From positions 1 through 64,000 of the forward strand of contig DAOQAG010000022.1 of NCBI GenBank assembly GCA_035353815.1: a stretch of DNA of 64,000 nt. Reading direction: 5' to 3'. The first letter of the stretch is position 1. Every line of letters begins with the position of its first letter. Under the pieces are notes generated by a model, which saw only the letters and a program-made list of their open reading frames with translations, ran no database searches and was not told the DNA's origin. Position numbers and translations under genes: made by a program. Positions 16,419 to 26,138 of the stretch are shown here, piece by piece. Source of the stretch: JAKPUX01 sp035353815. GTDB lineage: Bacteria; Zhuqueibacterota; Zhuqueibacteria; Residuimicrobiales; Residuimicrobiaceae.

Positions 16419-17090
16419 ATGGTACAACGGAGTGCGGAGATGGGGTCGGTGGGCGTGATCAAACTGGCGGGCCGGCAGAGCCGGGAAGTGCTGCCGGGGC
16501 TGTTTCAGGCCATGGGCAAGGAGGCCCCGGCCTGGCTGGAAATGATGGGGGAGATCGAGCTGCTGCACAGCTGCAAGCTGGCGCTCTTTTCGTCGGTACG
16601 CTGCCCGGGGAGCATCCTCAGTAAATCCTTTGATCTTGCCAACGGACTGCGGCAGAACCTGGTGACGGTGATGAGCGGCTTTCATGCCCCGGTGGAGAAG
16701 GAGTGGTTCACCCTGCTGCACCGCAGCGCCACGCCGATGATCCATTGCCCGGCGCGGTCGCTGGTCGACCGGCGGCTGACGCCGGACGAGCAATCGTTGC
16801 TGGCGCAGAACCGCTATTTGCTGCTCAATTTCGGCATCACCGAGGTGCGCATCAGCCGCGAAACCGCCTTCCGGCGCAATCTCTGCATGGCGGCGGCAGC
16901 GGATCTGGTCTTTATCGCCTACGCCGTGCCCGGCGGCCGGACCGAGGAACTCTGCGCGCAGGTGCGTCAGTGGGGCAAACCGGTCTGGACCTTCGCCGAC
17001 GCCGCTACGGCCCATCTCCAGGCCCTGGGCGTGCGCAGCATCCGCACCGGTGCCTTTATCAGCGGCCTGGCGGGCTTTTCCGCATCGTGA
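16419..17090 (+). CDS. DprA-like Rossmann-fold protein
   Basis: A 223-residue protein with a strong ribosome site (AGGGGAGA). The central part resembles the DprA/Smf nucleotide-binding fold: FSSVRCPGS, then DLANGLRQNLVTVMSGFHAPVEKEWFTLL, where DprA has its GSR...SG.A.GID..AH pattern, and later FIAYAVPGGRTEEL and VWTFAD. It lacks the N-terminal SAM-like and C-terminal winged-helix domains of true DprA and several usual Gly and His residues, so a role in transformation is doubtful. A nucleotide- or DNA-binding function is all I infer. Confidence 0.6.
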   Translation: MVQRSAEMGSVGVIKLAGRQSREVLPGLFQAMGKEAPAWLEMMGEIELLHSCKLALFSSVRCPGSILSKSFDLANGLRQNLVTVMSGFHAPVEKEWFTLLHRSATPMIHCPARSLVDRRLTPDEQSLLAQNRYLLLNFGITEVRISRETAFRRNLCMAAAADLVFIAYAVPGGRTEELCAQVRQWGKPVWTFADAATAHLQALGVRSIRTGAFISGLAGFSAS

Positions 17091-17105
17091 ACGAGCCACC
17101 CGCCG

Positions 17106-18182
17106 CTATTTCGGCGCCTTGAGCAAGACCCAGATGCCGGCGACGAAAAAGAGGAGATTGGCGCACCAGGCGGCGAAGAGGGGCTGGAGCAGGCCATTTT
17201 GACCCATCGACTGGGCCGTCTTGACAATTCCGAAATAGATAAAGCAGACGGCCAGACTGATGCCAAAGCCGGTGGCCGTGCCGCTGCGGCGCTTGGGGGA
17301 GGAGAGCGGTGCCCCGAAAAGGACAATAATGAAATTGGCGAAGGGGATGGCGATCTTGTGGTAGAGATCGACCAGCCAGTGGTTCGGATCCCCGCCGTTG
17401 CGCTCCACCTCCGCGATAAAAGTGCGCAGTTCCTTGTAGGACATCTCTTCCGGCTTTTTCAGCACCTTGCCGAAATCAGCAGGCCGCAGGTTTTCGCCCT
17501 CCAGCACCATCCGGTCGAAGGTCCGGACCTCCTCGGCGCCGGCGGTGAAGCGGCGTTCCACCCCCTCCAGAAGCACCCACGTGCTGTCCTGCCATTCCAT
17601 GCGTTGGGCATAGATATGCAGTTCGAGATCCAGTCCGGAAAAGCGGCGGATGTTGATGCCGTGGCCGGTGTTGGAGAGCGTATCGAACCAGCGCATGCTG
17701 ATGCGGCGCTCCTGATCGTCCCGGGCATAGACATTGTTGACCCGTTTGCGCCAGATCTCTCGCGCTTTTTCCACGTGCTGATCGATGAGCTGGGCGCGGC
17801 TGGCGCTGGCCCGGGGCACCACGGTCTCGCCGAACCAGATGGCGCCGAAGCTGATCAGCAGGGCGAGAACAATGACCGGTGCGAGGATGCGGTAGAGCGA
17901 GCGGCCCGAGGCGATCTGGGCGACGATCTCGTTCTGTTTGGCCATGGTCCCGACGCTGAACAGACTGGAGAGCAACATCGCCACCGGCAGGGTCAGGGTG
18001 ATAATGTATGGCGTATAATAGAGATAGAGCTTGAAGATGACGCTGTAGGGGACCTGCTTGTCGAGAAAGGTGTCGAGTTTCTCGATGCCGTCCACGATGA
18101 TAAAGATGCAGATAAAGGCGAAGAGGGCGAAGACGAGCACGCCGGTGAATTTGCGCAGCAGGTAGCGGTCGAGCTGGTTCAT
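17106..18182 (-). CDS. lptG: LPS export permease, LptG-like
   Basis: A 358-residue YjgP/YjgQ family permease. Three N-terminal membrane helices (for example GVLVFALFAFICIFIIVDGI and ITLTLPVAMLLSSLFSVG) are followed by the cytoplasmic motif AKQNEIVAQIASGRSLYRI, a periplasmic beta-jellyroll region (about 120-260) and three C-terminal helices. With LptF and the LptB ATPase (not in the window) it extracts LPS from the inner membrane. It lies 15 bases after the paralogous lptF-like gene. Assigning G versus F between the two is based on resemblance only. Confidence 0.85.
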   Translation of the reverse strand: MNQLDRYLLRKFTGVLVFALFAFICIFIIVDGIEKLDTFLDKQVPYSVIFKLYLYYTPYIITLTLPVAMLLSSLFSVGTMAKQNEIVAQIASGRSLYRILAPVIVLALLISFGAIWFGETVVPRASASRAQLIDQHVEKAREIWRKRVNNVYARDDQERRISMRWFDTLSNTGHGINIRRFSGLDLELHIYAQRMEWQDSTWVLLEGVERRFTAGAEEVRTFDRMVLEGENLRPADFGKVLKKPEEMSYKELRTFIAEVERNGGDPNHWLVDLYHKIAIPFANFIIVLFGAPLSSPKRRSGTATGFGISLAVCFIYFGIVKTAQSMGQNGLLQPLFAAWCANLLFFVAGIWVLLKAPK

Positions 18183-18197
18183 GGCGGCGTCTCCGGT

Positions 18198-19598
18198 TCA
18201 GGCCTGATGTTCCGCGGCCGGCGCGTTGGTGCCGCGGCGGAAGCGCGCCAGCAAGGCCCGCATTGTCGCGGGATTGAAAAGGGTGGATTCGCGCACCGCA
18301 TAGAGGAGCAGATAGATGCCGGCGGCGCCGACGAGCAGATCGGCCAGCCACATCGCCAGGAAGGGCGAGATGATCTGGTTGTCGGCGAGTTCTTCGCCGC
18401 CGATCAGCGACGCCCAGTAGAGGAGGAAAAAGCCGAAGCTCAAACCGGCGGCCATGGCCATTGAGCCGCGGCGGGCCATCATGCCGAGCGGAGCGCCGAC
18501 CAGGACGAAGACCAGGCAAGCGACCGGAATGGAGTATTTTTTATGGATCTCCACCAGGAGCTGGTAGTTCTTGCGCTCCAGACCTTCGACAAAGGTGTTG
18601 TCGGCGCTCAGCTCCTGGCGGAGGCGCTGATGTTCCGCCAGCAGGGGCGCCAGATGCAGCGGCGGGGGGGCGGCGTGTTCCAGGGTCGGGCTGCCGCCGG
18701 AGGAGGCTCCAGGATCGGTCAGCATGCGGGAAAAATAGGCCCGGATTTTACTCTGCATGCGCGTCGTGGCGGCGGCGATCTCCTTGCGGTTTTGCTCGAC
18801 CTCCTCGCGCATCATCGCCGCGCTCTTTTCGCGATCGCCGCGGTACTCCGAATCGCTGCGCTCCATCACCATATCCGGGACACTGATAGAGATCACCTGC
18901 TTGGGGAAACGCAGCTGCCGGTATTGCTCCATGGACTCGAGGTTGAGCTCGTACATGACCCCGTCGAAGAGGATGATACTGAGCTGGCCGGTGTGACGGT
19001 TGAGATAGATCTTGCCGCGATCGGCGGTGATGAAGGTGCTCGATGCGGGATTGGAGTTGTCATCGATAAAGACCGAATCGACATAGGCGGTGTCCGGCGT
19101 TTCGACGATATTCTGCACAAGCAGGGTATAATTCGGCAGGTCGCGATAAATCACCCCGGCCTCGAGGGAGAGGGTCGGCCGTTTGCGCGCGATGTCGGAG
19201 GCGAGGAGGCGGGCGCGATGGTTGAAATCGGGGAGGACCGAGTTGTTGAACCAGACGAGAAAGAGGGCCAGGCCGGCCGCACAGAGCAGCACCGGCGTGA
19301 TCATGCGCAGGACACTGACGCCGCTGGCCTTCATGGCGATGATCTCGTTATCACCGGCGAGGCGGCCGAAGGCCATCAGGGCGGCGACCAGCACGGCCAT
19401 GGGTACTGCGAGGGCGACAATCCAGGCCATGTTGAGCATAAAGAACTCGAGGATCAGGCTGAATTCCAGGCCGCGGCTGAGGATGCGCGGCAGCTCGCGG
19501 AAAACGAGGTTGAGGATGAACACCAGGGTGATCACACAAATGGCGAAGACAAAGGGTCCGATATGTTCCTTGATGATATAACGCCAGAGCACAAACAT
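18198..19598 (-). CDS. lptF: LPS export permease, LptF-like
   Basis: A 466-residue member of the same permease family, about 100 residues longer than usual. The N-terminal helices, the signature DNEIIAMKASGVSVLRMITP and the periplasmic domain are recognisable. The extra length is mainly a charged, coiled-coil-like insert in the periplasmic region (about residues 250-340, rich in Glu, Arg and Gln), known to occur in LptF-like proteins of FCB bacteria. It is cotranscribed with lptG and divergent from sprA. Confidence 0.85.
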   Translation of the reverse strand: MFVLWRYIIKEHIGPFVFAICVITLVFILNLVFRELPRILSRGLEFSLILEFFMLNMAWIVALAVPMAVLVAALMAFGRLAGDNEIIAMKASGVSVLRMITPVLLCAAGLALFLVWFNNSVLPDFNHRARLLASDIARKRPTLSLEAGVIYRDLPNYTLLVQNIVETPDTAYVDSVFIDDNSNPASSTFITADRGKIYLNRHTGQLSIILFDGVMYELNLESMEQYRQLRFPKQVISISVPDMVMERSDSEYRGDREKSAAMMREEVEQNRKEIAAATTRMQSKIRAYFSRMLTDPGASSGGSPTLEHAAPPPLHLAPLLAEHQRLRQELSADNTFVEGLERKNYQLLVEIHKKYSIPVACLVFVLVGAPLGMMARRGSMAMAAGLSFGFFLLYWASLIGGEELADNQIISPFLAMWLADLLVGAAGIYLLLYAVRESTLFNPATMRALLARFRRGTNAPAAEHQA

Positions 19599-19917
19599 GG
19601 TGCAGCCTCTGCAGGTCTTTCAATCCGTGGTACGCATATTGCATCTGATCAGCATCTGGATGAGATAAAGTATTAAAAAAAAACGACACATGCCAGAAAA
19701 TTCCGGAACTTTTTGCCCGGGGACGGGTATTTTTTATTGATATTGAACAAGAATAGTTGTACATTTCTTGTTGATACACCACCGCAGGCATATCCCGCAT
19801 CAGTGGGAACTATCTGTTAAAAAAACAGTTAGGAGACATTACATCGCCCTTTCGCTACCGACGTAACACCTAAACAAAGCCGGATCCGGCCGATTATCTC
19901 TCTTACTCTGCGAGCGC
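19599..19917. other. divergent intergenic region between lptF and sprA
   Basis: No gene is visible. The region is AT-rich, with an A-run at 19674-19683. It contains a promoter-like pair for sprA and an imperfect dyad overlapping it (AACAAGAA at 19746-19753, TTCTTGTT at 19765-19772), which could be an operator or a stem-loop. The sprA leader would be about 145 bases long. Confidence 0.5.
19737..19765 (+). promoter_or_regulatory. candidate sprA promoter with overlapping dyad
   Basis: TTGATA (19737-19742) and TACATT (19760-19765) are spaced by 17 bases. The inverted repeat AACAAGAA/TTCTTGTT straddles the -10 element, a common position for a repressor site. Confidence 0.45.
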
Positions 19918-22900
19918 ATGGCCAAACGTCGATTCCATGGATCGAGGGTCACCCTGCTGCCTGCGGTGGTGCTTTCGATGGTCATTATCGTCAGTCTGAT
20001 GGGACAGGTATGGGCAGATGAACCTCAGCCCAAACCCTACGTCGGACTACGCCCGCCTGCGCCCACTTCTCCCCTGGTCTCCATCACCGAGGAACAACCC
20101 TTCCGCGGCCTGAACTTGCAAGGCTTCACTTCGCCGCCGCTGAAGCGCTCCGTTCCGGGCATCCGCCGCGAGATCAAGGTGGACAGCACCGGCCAAAACA
20201 TCAATTTTTACGAAAATTACGACAAGATCCCCGTTGCGCTGCCGAATTACCTGCCCTTGCGCAGCTATGCCGAGATGCGCCAGCAGAACAGCCTCACCAG
20301 CCTGTGGCAGCGCAATGCCCTCTCCCGCCTCGGTGAAAGCGCCACCGGCGGGGGCAGCGGCGCCCTGCGCATCGACATCCCGGTGGAAATCAAGAGCAAG
20401 GCCTTTCAAAAGATCTTCGGCGGCGGCACGGTGGGTCTCGACGTGACCGGTGATATCGGCATCAAAGGCGGCCTACGCCACGAGAAACGCAGCGAGGTCA
20501 AGACCACGCTGAACCAGAGCCCCAACACCAATTTCAAGATGGAACAGACCCAGCGCTTCAAGGTGCAGGGACACATTGGCGACAAGGTGACCATCGGCGT
20601 CGACCAGGATTCTGACCGCACCTTCGACTTTGAGAACAGCCTCCAGCTCAAGTACACCGGGTACGAGGATGAGATCATCCAGAGCATCGAGGCCGGCAAC
20701 ATCGCCCTCTCTTTGCCGGGGACGCGCTATGTCACCTTTGGCGGCCAGAGCGCCGGGCTTTTCGGCGTCAAAACCGCCATGCGCCTCGGCAATCTCTCCC
20801 TGACCGCCATCGCCAGCCAGGAAAAGGGCGAGAAAAAGCAGCTCTCGCTCAAGGGCGGCGCCTCAGAGGGGGTCAAGGAGATCCAGGATTACGATTACCT
20901 CGAAGGTTATTACTACTTCATCGATGACTATTACCGCAAGCAGTTTCCGGTGCGCGGCAGCAACGGCGAGTTCCTCGTCGATCCCGGGCGCCGCATCACC
21001 CGGATCGAGGTTTACAAATCCAATTACAATTACAACCGCACCAGCGGCGAGTCGGTGATCAACGGCTGGGCCTGGGTGCCGGCGAAGGCGGATTCGGGTG
21101 AACTGGTCATCACCGAAGGCGATACCAGCTATCAGAGCTCGGAGAATTACCGCGGTCCCTTTATCCGCCAGGAAAAGACCGAGTACTATTTCGATCCGGA
21201 GCTGGGTTATCTGCGTATGAACCAGCCCCTCGATGATTCCGAGGTGCTCGCTGTCGCGTTCCGGGATACCTCGGGCTATACGCGCGGTAATATCGATTTC
21301 AATCCCGACAACGACAAGGTGGTGCAGCTGCGGCTGCTCAAGCCGATGAGTCCGCGGCCGAGCAACAAGAGCTGGAATCTGGCCTGGCGCAATGTTTACA
21401 TGATCGGACCAAAGAACATGTCGGATGACGGCTTTGAGCTGCGTCTGCTCTTCAAGCCGGCCTCCGGGGATCCCCAGGAGACGATCACCGTCAATGGCAA
21501 GGCCATCACCTATCTCCAGGTCTTTGGCCTTGACCGGGTCAACAAGAACGGGGATTCCACACCCGATAACATCATCGACCGCAACGACAACATCCTCCGG
21601 CTCGGACAGGGAGAACTGTGGCTGCCCAGCCTGCGGCCTTTTGATCCGAAGGAGGCGGATTTCATGGCCCTGCTGCCCCCCGAGAAGCGCTCGCCCGCGA
21701 TCTATGATACCACGGTGCAGCAGGTCATCAACGGCCAGAGCAAATTCTACTTCGAGGTCAAGTCCAAGACCCGTAGCGCGGAATATTCCCTCGGTATGAA
21801 CGTCATCGAGAACTCCGAGGAGGTCATTCTCAACGGCCGCAAGCTCACCCGCGGCACCGATTACATCATCGAATACTTTACCGGCAGCCTCAAGATGCTC
21901 AATCAGGAGGCGCTGCAGCCCTCGGCGAATGTCGAGATCAGCTATGAAAGCAACCAGATCTTCCAGATCGACAAAAAGACGGTGATGGGGGCGCGGGCCT
22001 CCTACGATCTTTGGGACGACAGCTTTATCGGCGCCACCATGCTCTATCTCAACGAGAGCACCCTCGACCAGAAGGTGCGAGTGGGCAAGGGGCCGATGCG
22101 CAACCTGGTCTGGGATGTCAACACGGCGATGACCTTCAAGCCCTTTTTCATGACGCGGTTTGCCAATCTGCTGCCCTTTGTCGATACCCGTGACGCCACC
22201 AACCTCAAATTCGAGGGGGAGGTGGCGCAGGTGATTCCGAATCCCAACACCCGCAACAACGACAATACCGGGGATCATGACGGGGTGGCCTATATCGATG
22301 ATTTCGAGGCGGCCAAGCGCACCACGCCGCTGGGGATCAGCCGCAAGAGCTGGCGGCCCGCCGCGCCGCCCGTGGGCAAGGTCGATCCGCGTCTGGTCTA
22401 TCCGACGCTTGAGGCGCGCGGCGATCTGAGATGGTATGAGCCTTATGGACAGGTCGCTATCAAGGAGATCTGGCCGAACCGCGACGTCAATGGCAGCGTC
22501 GCCCAGACCGTCAGTGTGCTGATCATGGAGTTTCATCCGGCCGACAGTCTGGCGGATGTCCGCCAGTCCTGGGGGGGGCTGCAGAAGGGCCTTTCGAGCG
22601 GCTATTACGACCAGACCGAATCCAAGTTCATTGAGGTTTGGGTCAAGGCCGCCAGCGGCACGATGCACATCGATCTCGGCCAGATCTCGGAAGATTATAT
22701 CCCCAACGGCAAGTACGACAGCGAAGACAAGATGCGCAACGGCTTCCGCAACAATCTGCTGGATGAGGGGGAGGATATCGGTGTCGACGGCATGTCCAAC
22801 TCGGACCCGCGTGCCATCGCTGCAGGCGGTGATTTTTGGGATGTGAACGGCAACGGGGTGCGCGATTTTGGCGAGCCCTACAGCAATGACGACTGGTCCT

Positions 22901-25900
22901 ACAGCGCCGGCAGCAACAACTATGACAAGATCAACGGCACCGAGGCCAACCGCAACGATGCCGGGGGCGGCACGCCGGACTCGGAAGACATGAACACCAA
23001 CATGGCGCTGGATGTCAACAACGAGTACTTTTCCTACTCCTTCTCCCTCGAAAGGGATAGTCCCGACACCACCTGGATCGCCGGTGCCTCGATCAATAAG
23101 GAGACCGGCCAGGATAACGGCTGGCGCCTCTACCGCATTCCTCTCGATGCCCCCTCGCCGACCCTGACCAAGGTGGGCAATCCCGATATCACCCGTATCG
23201 AATTCATCCGCCTCTGGGTGGACGGCTTCAAGGAGGCGACGCCGCATTACGTCTGGATCGCCGAACTCGATCTGGTCGGCAGCGAGTGGAAGGAGCTGGG
23301 CACCGCCTCGGCGCTCGATCCCGAGACCTTCAACTCCGCCGCCGATTCGATCGTGACCATTTCGGTGGTCAACACCCACGACAATCCCGATTATGTCGCT
23401 CCCCCGGGCGTCACCGGCGAGCAGGACCGGATCACCGGCGTCATCGCGCGCGAGCAGGCGCTGGTCATGAACATCACCAATCTCCAGCCGGGCGAGACCG
23501 GGGCCATCCAGAAGGTGCTCTACGAAAAGCAGGATTATATCCATTACAATACCTTAAAGATGTTCACCTACGGCTATGATCCCGTGGGCACGCATATCCG
23601 CGACGACTCCTCCAAGGTGGAATTCTTTTTGCGCTTCGGCGCCGACGTCAACAACTATTACGAGGTGCGCCAGCCGGTCTACGACGGCTGGGATAAACGC
23701 AACAATATCGAGATCAACCTCCTCGACCTTTCGGCGGTCAAGCTGATCGCCGAAAACTACGATTCGACGGCCAATCGCAAGGGTTATTACCTCGATGTCG
23801 GGGGCGGCAAGAGCTGGTTTATCAAGGGCATACCGGCCCTGACCAACATCAAGATGCTGACGGCCGGGGTGCGCAACCTCGATCCGCTCCATCCCTTCAC
23901 CGGCCAGGTCTACATGAACGAGCTGCGCCTCTCCAACGTCAAGAAGGACAAAGGAATGGCCTACCGCGCCCGCCTCGAGATGAACTGGGCCGGCCTGGTC
24001 AATTTCAACGGTGAGGTGGAGAAGCAGGACGCCGATTTTCACAACGTCGCCACCCAGTATGGCGAGGGCAACAACAGCGTCAGCGGCAGTTTCAGCACCA
24101 GCGTGCAGGTGGACAAGTTTCTTCCCGCCAAGCTCGGACTCTCCATTCCGGTGAGCTACAATTACAGCCACAGCGAATCGACGCCCAAATACAAGCCCGG
24201 CACCGATGTCGAGGTGACCGATGCCCTGCCCGATTCGATCCTGGACGCCATCCGCACGGTGACCCAGCGCCAGGGCTACAGCGTCAGCCTCGGTGTCAAT
24301 TCACGCTCGAAGAATTTTATCGTCAAGAACGTCCTCAACCGGCTGCGCACCAGCTATAGCGAATCGCGTGACGAGGGCAGCAATTCGACGATGAAGTCCA
24401 CCTCCAACCAGACCCAGAACGCCGATCTGAGCTGGGATGTCACCTTCAGCCCCAACAATTATTTCCGGCCGTTCAAATGGCTCGGGGATGCCAAATGGCT
24501 GATCAAGCTGGCGGATATGAAACTCTTTTTCACCCCGCAGAATTTCAGCAGCCGTATCTCCGGCACCAAGACCAGGAGCCTCTCGCTCACCCGGACCGGC
24601 GTCGAAACCAATACCGGCTCCTATGCGGTGAACTCGTCGATCGGCGGCTCGATGAAGATCTTCGAATCGCTCTCCTTCGATCTCAACCGGACCTATGCCA
24701 ACGACCTCTACGGCATCCCGTCCGACTCGCTGCGGATGATGTGGAAGCGCGGCGAACTCGGCTACCTGACCAACATGAACCAGAATTTCAAGATCAGTTA
24801 TAATCCCAAACTCTTCAACTGGCTGACCAACAATTTCTCCTACAGCGCCGGGTTCCGCTACGGCTTCAACCGCCAGCAAAAACTGCAGGCGCGCAATGCC
24901 CAGCTGGCCAAGACCCTGGGCCTGAACGGCTCCCTCGATCTCGAAACGCTCTGGAACTCGGTCTACAAGCCCAAGGGCGGGGCTATGGCTGGCGGCCGCC
25001 GGCCGACTGCGCCGCAAACACGGCGTCCGGTGCCGGGCAAGGATCAAAATGCCGGCCAGGGCGAGAAAAAGGATAAGGAAAAGGAGAAAAAAGCCCCCAA
25101 GGAGGGCGGCTCCGGCTTTTCGGTGATGGGGCTTTTCGGTCACTTTTTCGGCTTTTTTGAACCCTTCAGTGTCACCTATAACAAGCGCGAAAATCTGACG
25201 ACCTATGGCATCACGCGGATGCCGGGGATGAGATTCATGCTGGGATTGCAGGACAGCCTCGGGGTGCCGATGGAAACCTCCACCGGTGCGTCGAGCAGCA
25301 GTGTCAACCGCAACTCTTCGAGCACCAACGACAATGTCCATGTGTCGTCGGGATTCGGCATCTCGCGCAACATCAAGGTCACACTCAATTACGACAATAC
25401 CACCTCGCTCAACCGCAGCACCACCACCACCGGGCAGCGCTCCCACAGCCGGCTGGTCTATGGCGACAAACTCGACATGCCCTTCCCGCAATGGTCCTTG
25501 CGCATCAGCGGACTTGAAAAACTGCCTTTGATCAAAAAGTACATTCAGACCGTCAGCCTCGATCACGGCTACTCCGGCCAGTTCGATCAGACCTATAATT
25601 TCGAGAATGGCAAGGAAGTCATCACCAAAGAAGACCGCAGCGCCAAATTCTCGCCGCTGGCAGGCATGAGTCTGAGCTTCAAGAACGGCATGACCATGTC
25701 CGTGCGTTATACCCAGTCGGAGAACACCTCACTGTCGTCGGGCTACAGCGTCGGCGGGACCAGGACCAACGTGAAGGATCTCTCGGTCTCGGCGCAATAC
25801 CGCAAGCAGAGCAACTTCCGTATCCCGATCCCGGTCTGGCCCTTCAAGAACATGCGGCTCAAGAACAGCGTCAACCTGCAGGTCACGGTCTCCTCGAGCG

Positions 25901-26115
25901 CCAATACGACGCGCAAGAGCCGCGCCCGCGGGGATTATGAAATCACCGCTGAGACCAGCAAGTGGCTGTTCAAACCGGATCTGCAGTACAGTTTTTCCGA
26001 GCGCGTCAATGGCGGGGCCTTTCTCGAGCTGGGCAAGACCCACAACAAACTGATCGGGGACACCTCCTATTATGAATTCGGCATCAATGTCAACATTTCG
26101 ATCCGCGGCCGTTAG
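19918..26115 (+). CDS. sprA: type IX secretion outer-membrane translocon SprA (Sov)
   Basis: A 2,065-residue exported protein, the very large beta-barrel that passes cargo across the outer membrane in type IX secretion. After a signal peptide (likely VWA|DEP) the family's conserved start is visible: IPVEIKSKAFQKIFGGG, GDKVTIGVDQDSDRTFDFEN and KYTGYEDEIIQSIEAGNI. The internal segment VAYIDDFEAAKRTTPLGISR (about residue 795) is a SprA hallmark. The C-terminal third is made of amphipathic barrel strands. A charged Lys/Glu-rich linker (about 1707-1730) interrupts them. It is shorter than the roughly 2,400-residue Bacteroidetes proteins. The start is weakly marked, but no better one exists. Confidence 0.93.
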   Translation: MAKRRFHGSRVTLLPAVVLSMVIIVSLMGQVWADEPQPKPYVGLRPPAPTSPLVSITEEQPFRGLNLQGFTSPPLKRSVPGIRREIKVDSTGQNINFYENYDKIPVALPNYLPLRSYAEMRQQNSLTSLWQRNALSRLGESATGGGSGALRIDIPVEIKSKAFQKIFGGGTVGLDVTGDIGIKGGLRHEKRSEVKTTLNQSPNTNFKMEQTQRFKVQGHIGDKVTIGVDQDSDRTFDFENSLQLKYTGYEDEIIQSIEAGNIALSLPGTRYVTFGGQSAGLFGVKTAMRLGNLSLTAIASQEKGEKKQLSLKGGASEGVKEIQDYDYLEGYYYFIDDYYRKQFPVRGSNGEFLVDPGRRITRIEVYKSNYNYNRTSGESVINGWAWVPAKADSGELVITEGDTSYQSSENYRGPFIRQEKTEYYFDPELGYLRMNQPLDDSEVLAVAFRDTSGYTRGNIDFNPDNDKVVQLRLLKPMSPRPSNKSWNLAWRNVYMIGPKNMSDDGFELRLLFKPASGDPQETITVNGKAITYLQVFGLDRVNKNGDSTPDNIIDRNDNILRLGQGELWLPSLRPFDPKEADFMALLPPEKRSPAIYDTTVQQVINGQSKFYFEVKSKTRSAEYSLGMNVIENSEEVILNGRKLTRGTDYIIEYFTGSLKMLNQEALQPSANVEISYESNQIFQIDKKTVMGARASYDLWDDSFIGATMLYLNESTLDQKVRVGKGPMRNLVWDVNTAMTFKPFFMTRFANLLPFVDTRDATNLKFEGEVAQVIPNPNTRNNDNTGDHDGVAYIDDFEAAKRTTPLGISRKSWRPAAPPVGKVDPRLVYPTLEARGDLRWYEPYGQVAIKEIWPNRDVNGSVAQTVSVLIMEFHPADSLADVRQSWGGLQKGLSSGYYDQTESKFIEVWVKAASGTMHIDLGQISEDYIPNGKYDSEDKMRNGFRNNLLDEGEDIGVDGMSNSDPRAIAAGGDFWDVNGNGVRDFGEPYSNDDWSYSAGSNNYDKINGTEANRNDAGGGTPDSEDMNTNMALDVNNEYFSYSFSLERDSPDTTWIAGASINKETGQDNGWRLYRIPLDAPSPTLTKVGNPDITRIEFIRLWVDGFKEATPHYVWIAELDLVGSEWKELGTASALDPETFNSAADSIVTISVVNTHDNPDYVAPPGVTGEQDRITGVIAREQALVMNITNLQPGETGAIQKVLYEKQDYIHYNTLKMFTYGYDPVGTHIRDDSSKVEFFLRFGADVNNYYEVRQPVYDGWDKRNNIEINLLDLSAVKLIAENYDSTANRKGYYLDVGGGKSWFIKGIPALTNIKMLTAGVRNLDPLHPFTGQVYMNELRLSNVKKDKGMAYRARLEMNWAGLVNFNGEVEKQDADFHNVATQYGEGNNSVSGSFSTSVQVDKFLPAKLGLSIPVSYNYSHSESTPKYKPGTDVEVTDALPDSILDAIRTVTQRQGYSVSLGVNSRSKNFIVKNVLNRLRTSYSESRDEGSNSTMKSTSNQTQNADLSWDVTFSPNNYFRPFKWLGDAKWLIKLADMKLFFTPQNFSSRISGTKTRSLSLTRTGVETNTGSYAVNSSIGGSMKIFESLSFDLNRTYANDLYGIPSDSLRMMWKRGELGYLTNMNQNFKISYNPKLFNWLTNNFSYSAGFRYGFNRQQKLQARNAQLAKTLGLNGSLDLETLWNSVYKPKGGAMAGGRRPTAPQTRRPVPGKDQNAGQGEKKDKEKEKKAPKEGGSGFSVMGLFGHFFGFFEPFSVTYNKRENLTTYGITRMPGMRFMLGLQDSLGVPMETSTGASSSSVNRNSSSTNDNVHVSSGFGISRNIKVTLNYDNTTSLNRSTTTTGQRSHSRLVYGDKLDMPFPQWSLRISGLEKLPLIKKYIQTVSLDHGYSGQFDQTYNFENGKEVITKEDRSAKFSPLAGMSLSFKNGMTMSVRYTQSENTSLSSGYSVGGTRTNVKDLSVSAQYRKQSNFRIPIPVWPFKNMRLKNSVNLQVTVSSSANTTRKSRARGDYEITAETSKWLFKPDLQYSFSERVNGGAFLELGKTHNKLIGDTSYYEFGINVNISIRGR

Positions 26116-26138
26116 GCGGTTGCGAGAGGAGAGGTCTG

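Noticed and set aside
20863..23544. Long reverse-strand open frame (893 codons) opposite sprA
   Set aside because: It mirrors the GC-rich codon pattern of sprA, has no recognisable domain or ribosome site, and sprA is a clear family member.
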